Below are positions 37,337 through 47,120 of a stretch of 64,000 nucleotides of DNA, in pieces. Source of the DNA: Clostridium brassicae (GTDB lineage Bacteria; Bacillota; Clostridia; Clostridiales; Clostridiaceae). A program made the translations under genes and the position numbers. The stretch's first letter is position 1. Each line of letters begins with the position of its first letter. The stretch covers positions 51,366 to 115,365 of the forward strand of contig NZ_JAPQFJ010000015.1 in the NCBI RefSeq assembly GCF_026738875.1, given 5' to 3'. The notes under the pieces were generated by a model. That model was not told where the DNA came from. It worked only from the letters and a program-made list of their open reading frames with translations, and did not search any database.

Positions 37337-38281
37337 CTATCCTTTGATACTCTTTTCATTCCATTTACTCCATTCTTCCACTGTCATTGTAGCCCATTTA
37401 TCCATCTTATCAATCTCATCAGTAGTTTTTAAATATTCTTCTATAGAGATGTTGCCATAAACTTTTAGTCCTTCAACAAGGCTTTCTTCGTAAGTAATCC
37501 CTATAGTTTTCATGTCTTCGTCTAATACAATAAATATATTATATTTATTCTTATCCACTATACTAAGAGCTTCTAATAAAGTTTTTTTACAATATATTGA
37601 TACACTTCTATTATCAATATATCCTCTCTTTAAAAACTTATATTTCTTTCTAATAATATCTCCCATAATTAAATAAACTATCCTTTCTTTTTCTTTATAT
37701 GATGAGATTATAATAAAAAAACCAATAATTAAAATGCTTAAATTTAAACTTCTTAACCTCCATATAATTAATGAACATATTATCATTATAAATCCTACTA
37801 TGAAGCTAATATTAACTGTAATCTTATTTGCTTTTTTATAATAGGTCTTTATTGATAAAATATCTCTCAAAATCCTTCCACCATCCAGTGGGAAAGCAGG
37901 AATTAAATTGAATATAGCTAATGCCATATTGCTCAAATATATAAAATTAAAATATTCACTATAAAAAAAATTCCTTAGAACACAAAAAATCAGTGCAACT
38001 ACTAAATTAAATAAAGGACCACTCATTGATATAATAAGATCTTCTTTAGGCTCCGCATCATCTAAATCCTTAAGATGAAGTACAGCTCCTATAGGCAGTA
38101 TTTCTATATCAAACCCCTTAAACCCCATTTTTCTTGCGGTAATATAATGAGTTAATTCATGCATAAAAACAAATAAAAAGGAAATAATCACTTTTCCTTT
38201 AAATCCTATTATTATAAGAACAATAATATAAATCATAAAAATTTTGCTAAATTTAATTAATAACGGCTTTTGTTTTTCCAT
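37337..38281 (-). CDS. spoIVFB: SpoIVFB-like site-2 protease (M50) with CBS domain region
   Basis: The 314-aa polytopic protein has the zinc motif HELTH (His41-His45) in the second membrane helix and the second active-site motif NLIPAFPLDGGRIL. The C-terminal ~90 residues (DNRSVSIYCKKTLLEALSIVDKNKYNIFIVL) look like a CBS module. SpoIVFB cleaves pro-sigma-K in the mother cell of Bacillus; that role here is inferred from domain layout and from the adjacent M23 partner. The start has a weak ribosome binding site and lies 6 nt after the upstream gene, suggesting coupling. Confidence 0.82.
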   Translation of the reverse strand: MEKQKPLLIKFSKIFMIYIIVLIIIGFKGKVIISFLFVFMHELTHYITARKMGFKGFDIEILPIGAVLHLKDLDDAEPKEDLIISMSGPLFNLVVALIFCVLRNFFYSEYFNFIYLSNMALAIFNLIPAFPLDGGRILRDILSIKTYYKKANKITVNISFIVGFIMIICSLIIWRLRSLNLSILIIGFFIIISSYKEKERIVYLIMGDIIRKKYKFLKRGYIDNRSVSIYCKKTLLEALSIVDKNKYNIFIVLDEDMKTIGITYEESLVEGLKVYGNISIEEYLKTTDEIDKMDKWATMTVEEWSKWNEKSIKG

Positions 38282-38287
38282 AGCAAA

Positions 38288-39019
38288 CTACTTCATTTCC
38301 ACGTTTTTTTCTAAACCCTTATTTTGACCCATAAATAAAATTTCAAAATGAACTACCTCATTAGAATTACTACCACTGGCTTTAGCTATAATTTGTCCTT
38401 TTCCAACTTTGTCCTCTCTTTTTACTACTATATTTTCTAAATTAGAATACTTTGTTTCAAGCCCTTGACCATGATCAATAACAATATATTTTCCATATTT
38501 TTCATCGATACCACATTGCTTTACTGTCCCATCATAGCTTGCTTTTATATCTACCCTATTGGGAGACTCTATATCCACCCCTTGTTTAGTTGAGCTCATA
38601 ATCTTCCCTTCAACAGGTAACTGAAACTTGTCTTTTATCATATTTTTTATTGTCTCTTCACCAGTAAACTTAGTTTTAATTTTTTCAATAATGTTTATAA
38701 TCCTATCTTGAAAATTTTCTGTTTTTCCTTCCTCTTTAATTGTAGTAATTATCTTTTTATAATCGTAATTTTTATTAACTACATTCTTACAGTAATTATA
38801 TGCTGTAGTCGTTCGTGGAGTAACAATAGTCTTACATGCTATTACAAAAATAAACATAATTAAAACCCCACACAGATCTTGAATTAATTTTTTAATTATT
38901 CTATTACCTGTCAATTGCTTTTGATGTTTATTAGAAATTCCATTGTAGTATCCACCAGTATTTCTTCTATTCACAATAGAACTATAATAGCTTTCATATT
39001 TAGAATTAAAATTACCCAT
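38288..39019 (-). CDS. spoIVFA: SpoIVFA-like M23-family membrane protein
   Basis: The 243-aa protein has an N-terminal cytoplasmic part, one membrane helix (LCGVLIMFIFVIACKTIV) and a C-terminal LytM-like domain (DIKASYDGTVKQCG, GKYIVIDHGQGLETKYSNL, VHFEILFMG). The first HxxxD zinc ligands of active M23 enzymes appear to be missing, as in SpoIVFA, where the domain anchors and inhibits SpoIVFB. AAGGGGG precedes the ATG at 39019. Co-transcribed with the site-2 protease gene. Confidence 0.78.
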   Translation of the reverse strand: MGNFNSKYESYYSSIVNRRNTGGYYNGISNKHQKQLTGNRIIKKLIQDLCGVLIMFIFVIACKTIVTPRTTTAYNYCKNVVNKNYDYKKIITTIKEEGKTENFQDRIINIIEKIKTKFTGEETIKNMIKDKFQLPVEGKIMSSTKQGVDIESPNRVDIKASYDGTVKQCGIDEKYGKYIVIDHGQGLETKYSNLENIVVKREDKVGKGQIIAKASGSNSNEVVHFEILFMGQNKGLEKNVEMK

Positions 39020-39105
39020 TTTATCCCCCTTGCCTTAAGAAGATGATATATAATATATATATTTAGTAGAATTGGATTGTATTCGTAAAAGAATAATGTT
39101 TCGAC

Positions 39106-39539
39106 GCAACATTATTATAGGGAACAGAGAATAGTGTATATAGAATAGTAAAGGAGGATTTTGTTTTAGACAAAATCTTAGATTGTTAAGATTCTTTTAT
39201 TCGTTAGCATTTGTAAAATATCTATTTTAAAGATTGAGTTCATATAATTTTGAATTAAATTTAGAGTAAGGGAATGAAAATTCTCTTTATATTCAGAATA
39301 TATTATGAACAGCTGTATTTAAGCTAAAATTTTGTAATAACTTACTCAAGCTACCGTTTTTAAGAGCTTATCAGCTCCTTTGTTTAAACTAAAAACAAAG
39401 AGCATAATGAAAAATCAATTTTTCATTATGCTCTTATTCTTTTACTTAATTCAAAGATTTTGGGACTTTAGGAGAAAAATCTTCCTTTACTATTCACTAT
39501 TCTCTGTTCTCTGTTCACTAATCCCTATAATAATGTTGC
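39106..39539 (-). repeat. Interspersed non-coding element, copy B, with terminal inverted repeats
   Basis: 434 bp starting GCAACATTATTATAGGGA and ending with the complementary TCCCTATAATAATGTTGC. The inverted repeat extends inwards over CAGAGAATAGTG and AATAGTAAAGGA(G/A)GATTTT. It holds the same hairpin as copy A (39398-39433). Relative to copy A it is inverted. It directly abuts the iron-ADH stop codon. No transposase is encoded, so it would be a non-autonomous element. Confidence 0.8.
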
Positions 39540-39551
39540 CTTGCAATATTA

Positions 39552-40715
39552 TTATAAAGATGCTTTGTATATTTCTAAAACATCATTTTTATCAAGTTTT
39601 TTGAATCCACCTAGAGGTCTAAACTTTGTAGCTTTTTCTGCCATCTCTTGTAATCTTTCTTCATTAATTCCAACTTCCTTCAAAGTCATCGGAATTCCTA
39701 ATCCTTTAAAGAATTCTCTTGTTTTTTCTATTGCTTTTCTAGCTACACTATACTTATCTTCTTCTAATGATATTCCCCATACATTAACTCCATATTCAAC
39801 AAACTTATCAACAGTCCCATTATCTAGAACATGTTCCATCCAATTTGGAGTAAGAATAGCAAGTCCTATACCATGAGTTATATCGTATATAGCACTTAGC
39901 TCGTGTTCCATTCCATGAGTAGCCCAATCTGTAATCTTTCCATAAGTTAATAGACCATTTAAAGCTATACTTGAAGACCACATCAAATTCGCTCTTGCTT
40001 CATAATTTTCTGGATTTTTAATTGCTATTGGACCATATTCTATACATGTCTTAAGAACAGCTTCAGCTAATCTATCTTGAAGAAAAGCTCCTTCTGTAGG
40101 ACTAAAGTATTGTTCAAATACATGACTCATTATATCAGCTGTACCTGCTGCTGTTTGTTTAACTGGAACAGTCATTGTATAAGTAGGATCTAATATTGAA
40201 AACTTAGGTTTTAGGGACTCCCCAAAAGTCCCCAACTTCTCTTCTGTTTCCATGTTACTTATAACTGCATTTCCATTCATTTCAGAGCCAGTGGCAGCTA
40301 ATGTAAGAATTGTTCCTATAGGTAGTGCTTGCTTTATTCTAGCTTTTCCAATGAAAAAATCCCATGGATCCCCTTCATAATGATATCCTGCTGCGATTAT
40401 TTTAGAGCAATCTATTACACTTCCTCCTCCAACTGCGAGAATAAAATCAATATTATTTTCTTTACATATTTTAATTCCTTCATTTACACTAGTTAATCTT
40501 GGATTAGGATCTATTCCATTAAGTTCACAAAAAGATATATCATTCTCATTAAAAATCTCTACTATAGAATCATAAAGTCCATTTCTCTTTATGCTTCCTC
40601 CCCCATAAGTTAAAAGAACTTTTGAACCATACTTCTTTATTTCTTTTGCTAACACTTTTATTCTACCTTTTCCGAAATGAACATTTGTTGGAATAGAGTA
40701 ACTAAATTTTAACAT
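39552..40715 (-). CDS. Iron-containing alcohol dehydrogenase (BdhA/YqhD type)
   Basis: The 387-aa protein has the NAD(P)-binding GGGSVIDCSK and the metal-ligand region GTADIMSHVFEQYF, MEHELSAIYDITHGIGLAIL of group III alcohol dehydrogenases; overall resemblance is to butanol dehydrogenases and YqhD. It likely reduces aldehydes to alcohols with NAD(P)H during fermentation. GGGGGAAGTAAT gives a good ribosome binding site at 40715. Transcribed alone; downstream the palindromic end of repeat copy B may act as terminator. Confidence 0.88.
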   Translation of the reverse strand: MLKFSYSIPTNVHFGKGRIKVLAKEIKKYGSKVLLTYGGGSIKRNGLYDSIVEIFNENDISFCELNGIDPNPRLTSVNEGIKICKENNIDFILAVGGGSVIDCSKIIAAGYHYEGDPWDFFIGKARIKQALPIGTILTLAATGSEMNGNAVISNMETEEKLGTFGESLKPKFSILDPTYTMTVPVKQTAAGTADIMSHVFEQYFSPTEGAFLQDRLAEAVLKTCIEYGPIAIKNPENYEARANLMWSSSIALNGLLTYGKITDWATHGMEHELSAIYDITHGIGLAILTPNWMEHVLDNGTVDKFVEYGVNVWGISLEEDKYSVARKAIEKTREFFKGLGIPMTLKEVGINEERLQEMAEKATKFRPLGGFKKLDKNDVLEIYKASL

Positions 40716-40954
40716 ATTACTTCCCCCTTCACATTTTATATTAGGTTGATTCTTAATTTATTTCAGCAAAATAATCCTGCATTTATAATTAAGTTTTGCA
40801 GTTCCATTTACTTTTAGATTGTCACTGCATTAATTTCTGTTTTTTTTATATAAATTCCTTCTTTTGTTTAAATTTTTATACATTAATTATGATCTATAAA
40901 ATACTTAAAACACCTCTTTACAAATGTTTTAAAATGCTATCCTTACTAAAAAAA
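40716..40954. other. Intergenic stretch upstream of the alcohol dehydrogenase
   Basis: AT-rich, with no supported gene. An apparent short frame (40796-40990) lacks a ribosome binding site. I see no clear promoter hexamers or operator palindrome here. Confidence 0.4.
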
Positions 40955-41046
40955 ACTGTCTCTAAACAGAAAATCAACACAATATATTGAACAATTTTTA
41001 AATTAGGATTTCAATATATTGTGTATGAAATTTATTTTGAGACAGT
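40955..41046. repeat. 92-bp palindromic element, copy 1 (also terminator of the DUF1858 gene)
   Basis: Outer arms ACTGTCTC and GAGACAGT enclose a second inverted repeat, CACAATATATTGA with TCAATATATTGTG. On the minus strand the outer arm is followed by eight T, so it can terminate the DUF1858 gene. Layout and inner sequence resemble the element at 54391-54482. Confidence 0.7.
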
Positions 41047-41061
41047 CCCTATTTTTTACAC

Positions 41062-41247
41062 TTATTTGTTTAAAGCTTCTAATAAAGCATTTAAGTCTAT
41101 TCCATGAACCATAGCTGCTTCTTCTATAGTTTCTCCTTGCGCTGATGGACATCCAACACATCCCATTCCAAAGTTCATTAAAATTTCTGCTTTAGACATA
41201 TCCATTCTTATTATTTCACCTATTGTCATATCTTTAGTAATTTTCAT
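41062..41247 (-). CDS. DUF1858 domain protein (small redox/metal-type protein)
   Basis: The 61-aa protein [37 protein letters not shown] is a single DUF1858 domain with the conserved CxxC (CVGC). The family is common in anaerobes and often linked to hybrid cluster or Fe-S proteins; no activity is established. The ATG at 41247 follows AGGAG at 9 nt; an upstream ATG lies too far. It lies downstream of the SufB-like gene on the same strand, about 120 nt away. Confidence 0.8.
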   Translation of the reverse strand: MKITKDMTIGEIIRMDMSKAEILMNFGMGCVGCPSAQGETIEEAAMVHGIDLNALLEALNK

Positions 41248-41369
41248 ATCCCTTTTCTCCTTTTTCAATTAAATAAATTCTTTTAATTATATACATGTAT
41301 AAAGTATATTATAAATATATAATTCCCAAGAATTTAATTATAACTCTAGATTAACGCTAAAAACACATC

Positions 41370-42290
41370 TTATTTTAAAAATCCTTGAAGTATAGTTTCT
41401 TGAGCCTCTTCTTCAGTAAGTCCCAAAGACATTAACTTCATTATTTGATCAGATGCTATTTTACCTATTGCCGCTTCATGAATAAGTTCCGCATCTTCAC
41501 AACTAGCACAAAGAGCTGGTACAGATGTTACAACCGCTTTGTCCATAATAATAGAATCACACTCTATATGACCTCTACTCTTATTTTTTCCATTTATCAT
41601 AAAATTAAATGTTTGTTTTGATTCACCTTTTGCTACAGTACGTGATATAGTTTGGGCAGAGGCATCTTCTCCAATTAAATTTACAATTAAATTAGACTTT
41701 GCTTCCTGATTAAGTTCTGTAAAAATTCTTTCTGTTATAATTAGATGAGCATTTTTATGTAAATTTACTTCTAAATCTTTTTTACTGTCATCAACACCTT
41801 TTATTTGAACCAATTCCATTTCTAATGTTCCATTTTCTTCAACTTCTATAATGGTTTTTGTATGAAAAACTTTTCTTGATTCGCCTTCACTTTCTGCATA
41901 ATGTTTTTCAACATACTTTACTTTACTTCCTTTTCTTACAAACAGATCATGAATACCTACATGTTCTGTTTTCTGAGCAGTACAGTTATGAATGCCACAT
42001 CCTGCTACAATAGTTACATCTGAATTTTCACCTATATCAAATGTATTGTATACAGTATCAGTAATATCAGAATTTGAAATTATAACTGGAACATGAACAC
42101 TTTCATTTTTAGTATCAGGACTTACTACAACATTAATTCCTGCCTTATCTTGTTTATTACTTATTGTAATTGTTTTAGAAGAAGTTCGGCTTATAGCTTT
42201 TCCATTGCTTCTTATATTATGAGCCCCTTTATATAAATCATCTAAATTATCTATTTCACTTAATACTTTTTCTTCGATTGAATTAACCAT
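41370..42290 (-). CDS. sufB: SufB/SufD-like Fe-S scaffold subunit (minimal SUF/SMS type)
   Basis: The 306-aa protein has the SufBD beta-helix core (VTIVAGCGIHNC, RGHIECDSIIMDKAVVTSVPALCASCEDAELIHEAAIGKI) and is shorter than SufB of full SUF operons. The Cys and Glu/His in the C-terminal HEAAIGK region are the usual cluster-site residues. With the ATPase upstream (5-nt gap) it forms a two-gene minimal Fe-S assembly system typical of strict anaerobes; no SufD, SufS or SufU is adjacent. Confidence 0.88.
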   Translation of the reverse strand: MVNSIEEKVLSEIDNLDDLYKGAHNIRSNGKAISRTSSKTITISNKQDKAGINVVVSPDTKNESVHVPVIISNSDITDTVYNTFDIGENSDVTIVAGCGIHNCTAQKTEHVGIHDLFVRKGSKVKYVEKHYAESEGESRKVFHTKTIIEVEENGTLEMELVQIKGVDDSKKDLEVNLHKNAHLIITERIFTELNQEAKSNLIVNLIGEDASAQTISRTVAKGESKQTFNFMINGKNKSRGHIECDSIIMDKAVVTSVPALCASCEDAELIHEAAIGKIASDQIMKLMSLGLTEEEAQETILQGFLK

Positions 42291-42295
42291 ATTTA

Positions 42296-43027
42296 CTACA
42301 TTCTCCCCTCACATGTTTCACAATATTCACAGGCTACTTGGTCTTTTATCTCCTTTATAATTTCTTCTTTGCTGGTAGTTCTTTCTATACTTCCTTTTGA
42401 TAAAACTATAACTTCATCAGCAATATCTATAATGCGTTCTTGGTGAGAAATTATAACAATTGTTGAATTATATTTCTTATGCATATTCTTAAAAGTTTCT
42501 ACAAGTCTTTGGAAACTCCATAAATCAATTCCTGCTTCTGGTTCATCAAAAACAGCAAGTTTTAGTTCTCTAGCTAAAACTGAAGCTATCTCTATTCTTT
42601 TTAATTCTCCACCAGAAAGACTTCCATTAACTTCTCTATTTATATAATCTTTAGGACAAAGTCCCATATCAGCTAATAACTCTGTTATATCCACTTTTTC
42701 TTTATTATCTTTACTAGATAACTCTAATAATTCTTTAACTGTCATCCCTTTAAAATGAGGAGGCTGTTGAAAAGCATAACCAATTTTTTTTCTAGCCCTT
42801 TCTGTAATTCCTAATTCAGTAATATCTTCTCCATCTAAAAGAATTTTTCCATCTGTAGGATTATATATTCCCATTATAAGTTTGCATAAAGAAGACTTAC
42901 CGCCCCCATTAGGACCTGTAATAACGTAAATTTTATTATCTTCTAATTTTAAGTTTATATCATGTAAAATAGTAACTTTATCATTTTGTTCTTCTACTTC
43001 TAGTGAAACATTTTGAAATTCTATCAT
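42296..43027 (-). CDS. sufC: SufC-like Fe-S assembly ATPase
   Basis: The 243-aa ABC ATPase MIEFQNVSLEVEEQNDKV has Walker A GPNGGGKSS, signature LSGGELKR and Walker B LAVFDEPEAGID, and the SufC-specific end with CEYCETCEG. It powers conformational change of the SufB scaffold. AAGGAG lies 9 nt ahead of the ATG at 43027; the frame is open for 12 codons further upstream. A promoter and a 20-bp palindrome lie upstream. Confidence 0.9.
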   Translation of the reverse strand: MIEFQNVSLEVEEQNDKVTILHDINLKLEDNKIYVITGPNGGGKSSLCKLIMGIYNPTDGKILLDGEDITELGITERARKKIGYAFQQPPHFKGMTVKELLELSSKDNKEKVDITELLADMGLCPKDYINREVNGSLSGGELKRIEIASVLARELKLAVFDEPEAGIDLWSFQRLVETFKNMHKKYNSTIVIISHQERIIDIADEVIVLSKGSIERTTSKEEIIKEIKDQVACEYCETCEGRM

Positions 43028-43084
43028 TCCAAACTTCTCCTTACGTATTAATATTCTGTACATTAATTCCTAACAAATCAAGCC

Positions 43085-43142
43085 TAATATTATTAATAAT
43101 ATTACACTTATTTATATTACCATTATGTAATTATTCTTTCAA
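43085..43142 (-). promoter_or_regulatory. sufCB promoter with adjacent 20-bp palindrome
   Basis: Minus-strand TTGAAA (43137-43142), 17-nt spacer, TAATAT (43114-43119). A perfect, all-AT 20-bp palindrome occupies 43085-43104, at about +3 to +22 from the predicted start, a typical repressor position. In DNA this AT-rich, palindromes of this size do arise by chance. Confidence 0.45.
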
Positions 43143-43200
43143 TTATTTTGTATAATAAATTGTGTATTATTGACATATAACTTAAGTTAATTTCAAAATG

Positions 43201-43236
43201 AAAACTCCTGTGAATAATAAGCCACAGGAGTTTTTA
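43201..43236 (-). terminator. Terminator after the RseC-like gene
   Basis: AAAACTCCTGTG (43201-43212) and CACAGGAGTTTT (43223-43234) form a perfect 12-bp stem, with the minus-strand T run of the 3' arm. It begins right after the RseC-like stop codon. Confidence 0.9.
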
Positions 43237-43237
43237 T

Positions 43238-43669
43238 TTAGTCGTTAATAATATCTATCATTTCCAAAATAATTTCCTTATTTTTAACTTTTTTCTTATT
43301 TACAATATTCAAAACTCCATATGATATTATTAAAAATACCATTCCCAATAGGAAACTAAATAGTTCATAATTAGAATAACCTATATCTTTAAATATTTTT
43401 AAACCTACTCCAATCCCTATAATCATCATGATTAAAGGAAACACATAAACTAAAGCAATCATCTTATTAAGAAATTTTTCTTCTATAGAAACTTTTACTT
43501 TATCTCCAACTTTACCATTTAAAATATTTTTCACCTCTACAGAAACCCCTTCTTTTGCTCCACAAGAAGATTTACATGTTGCACAATTATCACCACATCC
43601 AGATTTTCTTTTGAATTTTACCAAAGCATATTCTCCACTAATGCCTGTTATATATCCTATTTCAGTCAT
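43238..43669 (-). CDS. RseC/MucC-like membrane protein with Cys-rich head
   Basis: The 143-aa protein MTEIGYITGISGEYALVKFKRKSGCGDNCATCKSSCG has the RseC/MucC layout: a short N-terminal domain with four to five clustered cysteines (CGDNCATCKSSC), then two membrane helices (IALVYVFPLIMMIIGIGVGL and ELFSFLLGMVFLIISYGVL). In other bacteria such proteins belong to Rnf/Rsx or sigma-E control; in clostridia the role is unclear. Monocistronic. Confidence 0.8.
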   Translation of the reverse strand: MTEIGYITGISGEYALVKFKRKSGCGDNCATCKSSCGAKEGVSVEVKNILNGKVGDKVKVSIEEKFLNKMIALVYVFPLIMMIIGIGVGLKIFKDIGYSNYELFSFLLGMVFLIISYGVLNIVNKKKVKNKEIILEMIDIIND

Positions 43670-43775
43670 AAATTATCAACTCCTAATTAAAAGTGAATTT
43701 AATAGACATACATATACCCCTGCACCCTATATATTAAATTAAAAAGTAGATATTTGTCAAATAATTTAAGCTCAT

Positions 43776-43812
43776 AAAAAAAGAGTATATTTTAAACTAT
43801 ACTCTTTTAATT
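43776..43812 (-). terminator. Terminator after gdhA
   Basis: AAAAGAGTATA and TATACTCTTTT form the stem around an 8-nt loop, with an A run on the plus strand (T run on the minus strand), a few bases past the gdhA stop. Confidence 0.85.
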
Positions 43813-43820
43813 CGAACGTT

Positions 43821-45179
<1,359 letters not shown>

Positions 45180-45392
45180 CTACGATTTTTTTACCCCGTG
45201 TTCATAATGATACCATATTTTTTTTTAAAAATACATAGTTTTTTAAATAATTTTTTATAAAATCATGCATTTTTTTATTACTTTAATAAAATATATATGA
45301 AAAAATTGCGAATTCAGTATTTACTTCATTTTTAAATTAAAGCATCATTATGGTTCTTCATTAAATAACACAAAGTATATCAAAATACAAAA

Positions 45393-45425
45393 GCAGGTAA
45401 CCCTTTTTAAAGTATTACCTGCCTT
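45393..45425 (-). terminator. Terminator after the SPFH gene
   Basis: GCAGGTAA (45393-45400) and TTACCTGC (45415-45422) pair perfectly around a 14-nt loop; the minus strand continues with TTTTG. Confidence 0.8.
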
Positions 45426-45444
45426 TATTATTTATATATTTTTA

Positions 45445-46389
45445 TTATTTATTCTCTTTTTTTAACATTTCCCCTATAGCAGCTATACTACCTAAAGTAG
45501 ATAAAGCCTCATTGGGAAGTATAAGTTTATTTGCTGGACTATTAGCCATTTCTTTAAGAGCTTCAACCTGTTTTAATGCAATAACAGTTTCATTTGTTCC
45601 TGATTCAATTATAGCTTTGTTTACTTGTTTAATTGCTTCTGCTTCTGCCTTTGCAACTATTTCAATAGCTTTAGCTTTACCTTCTGCTTCAAGAAGTTGA
45701 GATTCTCTAAGTCCTTCTGCACGTCTTATATTAGCCTCTTTTTCAGCTTCTGATTTAAGTATTGCTCCTTGTTTTTCTCCTTCTGCTCTTGCAATTTGAC
45801 TTTGTTTATCACCTTCTGCTTGAAGAATTACAGCTCTTTTATCTCTCTCTGCTCTCATTTGTTTTTCCATAGCTTGTTGAATCTCAGATGGTGGAATTAT
45901 ATTTTTTATTTCAACAGAAAGAATTTTAATACCATAAGCATCAGTTATCTCATCTATTATCTCTAGGAGCTTAGAATTTATTCTATCTCTACCTGATAAA
46001 ACTTCATCTAAACTCATTTCTCCAACTATATTTCTCATATTTGTTATAGTTGAATAGACTATACCTGATTTATAATCCTCTATATTATACACTGCTGCTT
46101 TTGGATCTAAAACCTTATAAAATATAACATTATCTATTGATATTTTAACATTATCTTTAGTTATAACACTTTGTGGCTGAATATCTAAAATCTGCTGTTT
46201 TGTTGAAATTTTACGTCTTACAAAATCAGCAAATGGTATTGTAAAATGCCATCCTGGTTGTAATGCTCTATGGTATTGACCAAATCTTTCCAAAATATAA
46301 ATGTATCCAGTGTTTACTATCTTAATTGATGTTAATACTGCTAATAAAACTATAACTAACAATACAGTTAACAAAATTGTACCTACCAT
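45445..46389 (-). CDS. SPFH/band-7 domain protein (QmcA-like)
   Basis: The 314-aa protein has an N-terminal membrane helix (VGTILLTVLLVIVLLAVLTS), the band-7 domain (VNTGYIYILERFGQYHRALQPGWHFTIPF) and an extended helical region rich in EGDKQ/AEGEKQ/AEAEA repeats (about 190-260). SPFH proteins oligomerise in membranes and act with proteases or as scaffolds. It is downstream of an NfeD gene (26-nt gap), the standard pair. Confidence 0.88.
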   Translation of the reverse strand: MVGTILLTVLLVIVLLAVLTSIKIVNTGYIYILERFGQYHRALQPGWHFTIPFADFVRRKISTKQQILDIQPQSVITKDNVKISIDNVIFYKVLDPKAAVYNIEDYKSGIVYSTITNMRNIVGEMSLDEVLSGRDRINSKLLEIIDEITDAYGIKILSVEIKNIIPPSEIQQAMEKQMRAERDKRAVILQAEGDKQSQIARAEGEKQGAILKSEAEKEANIRRAEGLRESQLLEAEGKAKAIEIVAKAEAEAIKQVNKAIIESGTNETVIALKQVEALKEMANSPANKLILPNEALSTLGSIAAIGEMLKKENK

Positions 46390-46415
46390 ACTAAAAATCC
46401 CCTTCCATTAATTTA

Positions 46416-46841
46416 TTATAATTTTTTAATAACTAATTTATTACCTTCTATTCCTAAAACTACAACCTTATCACCTTTATTTATATCTCCTCCTACGTTT
46501 TTAACTGTCCAATATAGTCCTTCAATTTTTGTTGTAGCTTTATTACCAATATTATCTTCACTAATAAATTCTTTTCCTATATATTCTTCTTCCATTGTTG
46601 GAGTTATTGGGACTGTATTTTTTATTGCTTTTTTAACTATTGGATAACCTACAGACATTAAGACTAAACTAGTAGCTATAAATGTAATAAGTTGAACTGA
46701 AAAAGGAAAATGTAATACTGTTAATATTATTGCGACTATTCCTCCTATTCCAAACCATACAAATAAAAAGCTACTTGTAAAAATATCTATTCCCATTGCC
46801 ACAACCACTACTACTATCCATAATATTAACTCCGACCACAT
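46416..46841 (-). CDS. NfeD family membrane protein (short form)
   Basis: The 141-aa protein starts MWSELILWIVVVVVAMGIDIFTSSF, has three to four membrane helices and a C-terminal OB-fold domain (ISEDNIGNKATTKIEGLYWTVKNVGGDINKGDKVVVLGIEGNKLVI). Short NfeD proteins (NfeD1b type, without the ClpP-like protease) pair with SPFH proteins as here. Probably co-transcribed with the downstream SPFH gene. Confidence 0.87.
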   Translation of the reverse strand: MWSELILWIVVVVVAMGIDIFTSSFLFVWFGIGGIVAIILTVLHFPFSVQLITFIATSLVLMSVGYPIVKKAIKNTVPITPTMEEEYIGKEFISEDNIGNKATTKIEGLYWTVKNVGGDINKGDKVVVLGIEGNKLVIKKL

Positions 46842-47120
46842 ACCCTATATCCCCCTTTCACTATTTTATAAAAATCAATATAGCATTATTATATACCAAC
46901 GCTCTAAAATTTAACATAGCATACAAAAATTTAAGAGTTTTATAAGATTTATTATACTCTTATACTATTTATAAATTAAATTCTTTTATATTTACTTAAA
47001 TTTTGGTATCATGTTTTAATGAAAGCCGATTAATAATTGAAATATATTTTACTATATTTTTAATCATAAATACCTTTCAATGATATAAATTAAAATATTA
47101 TAAACAGGAGTGTGAGTATA

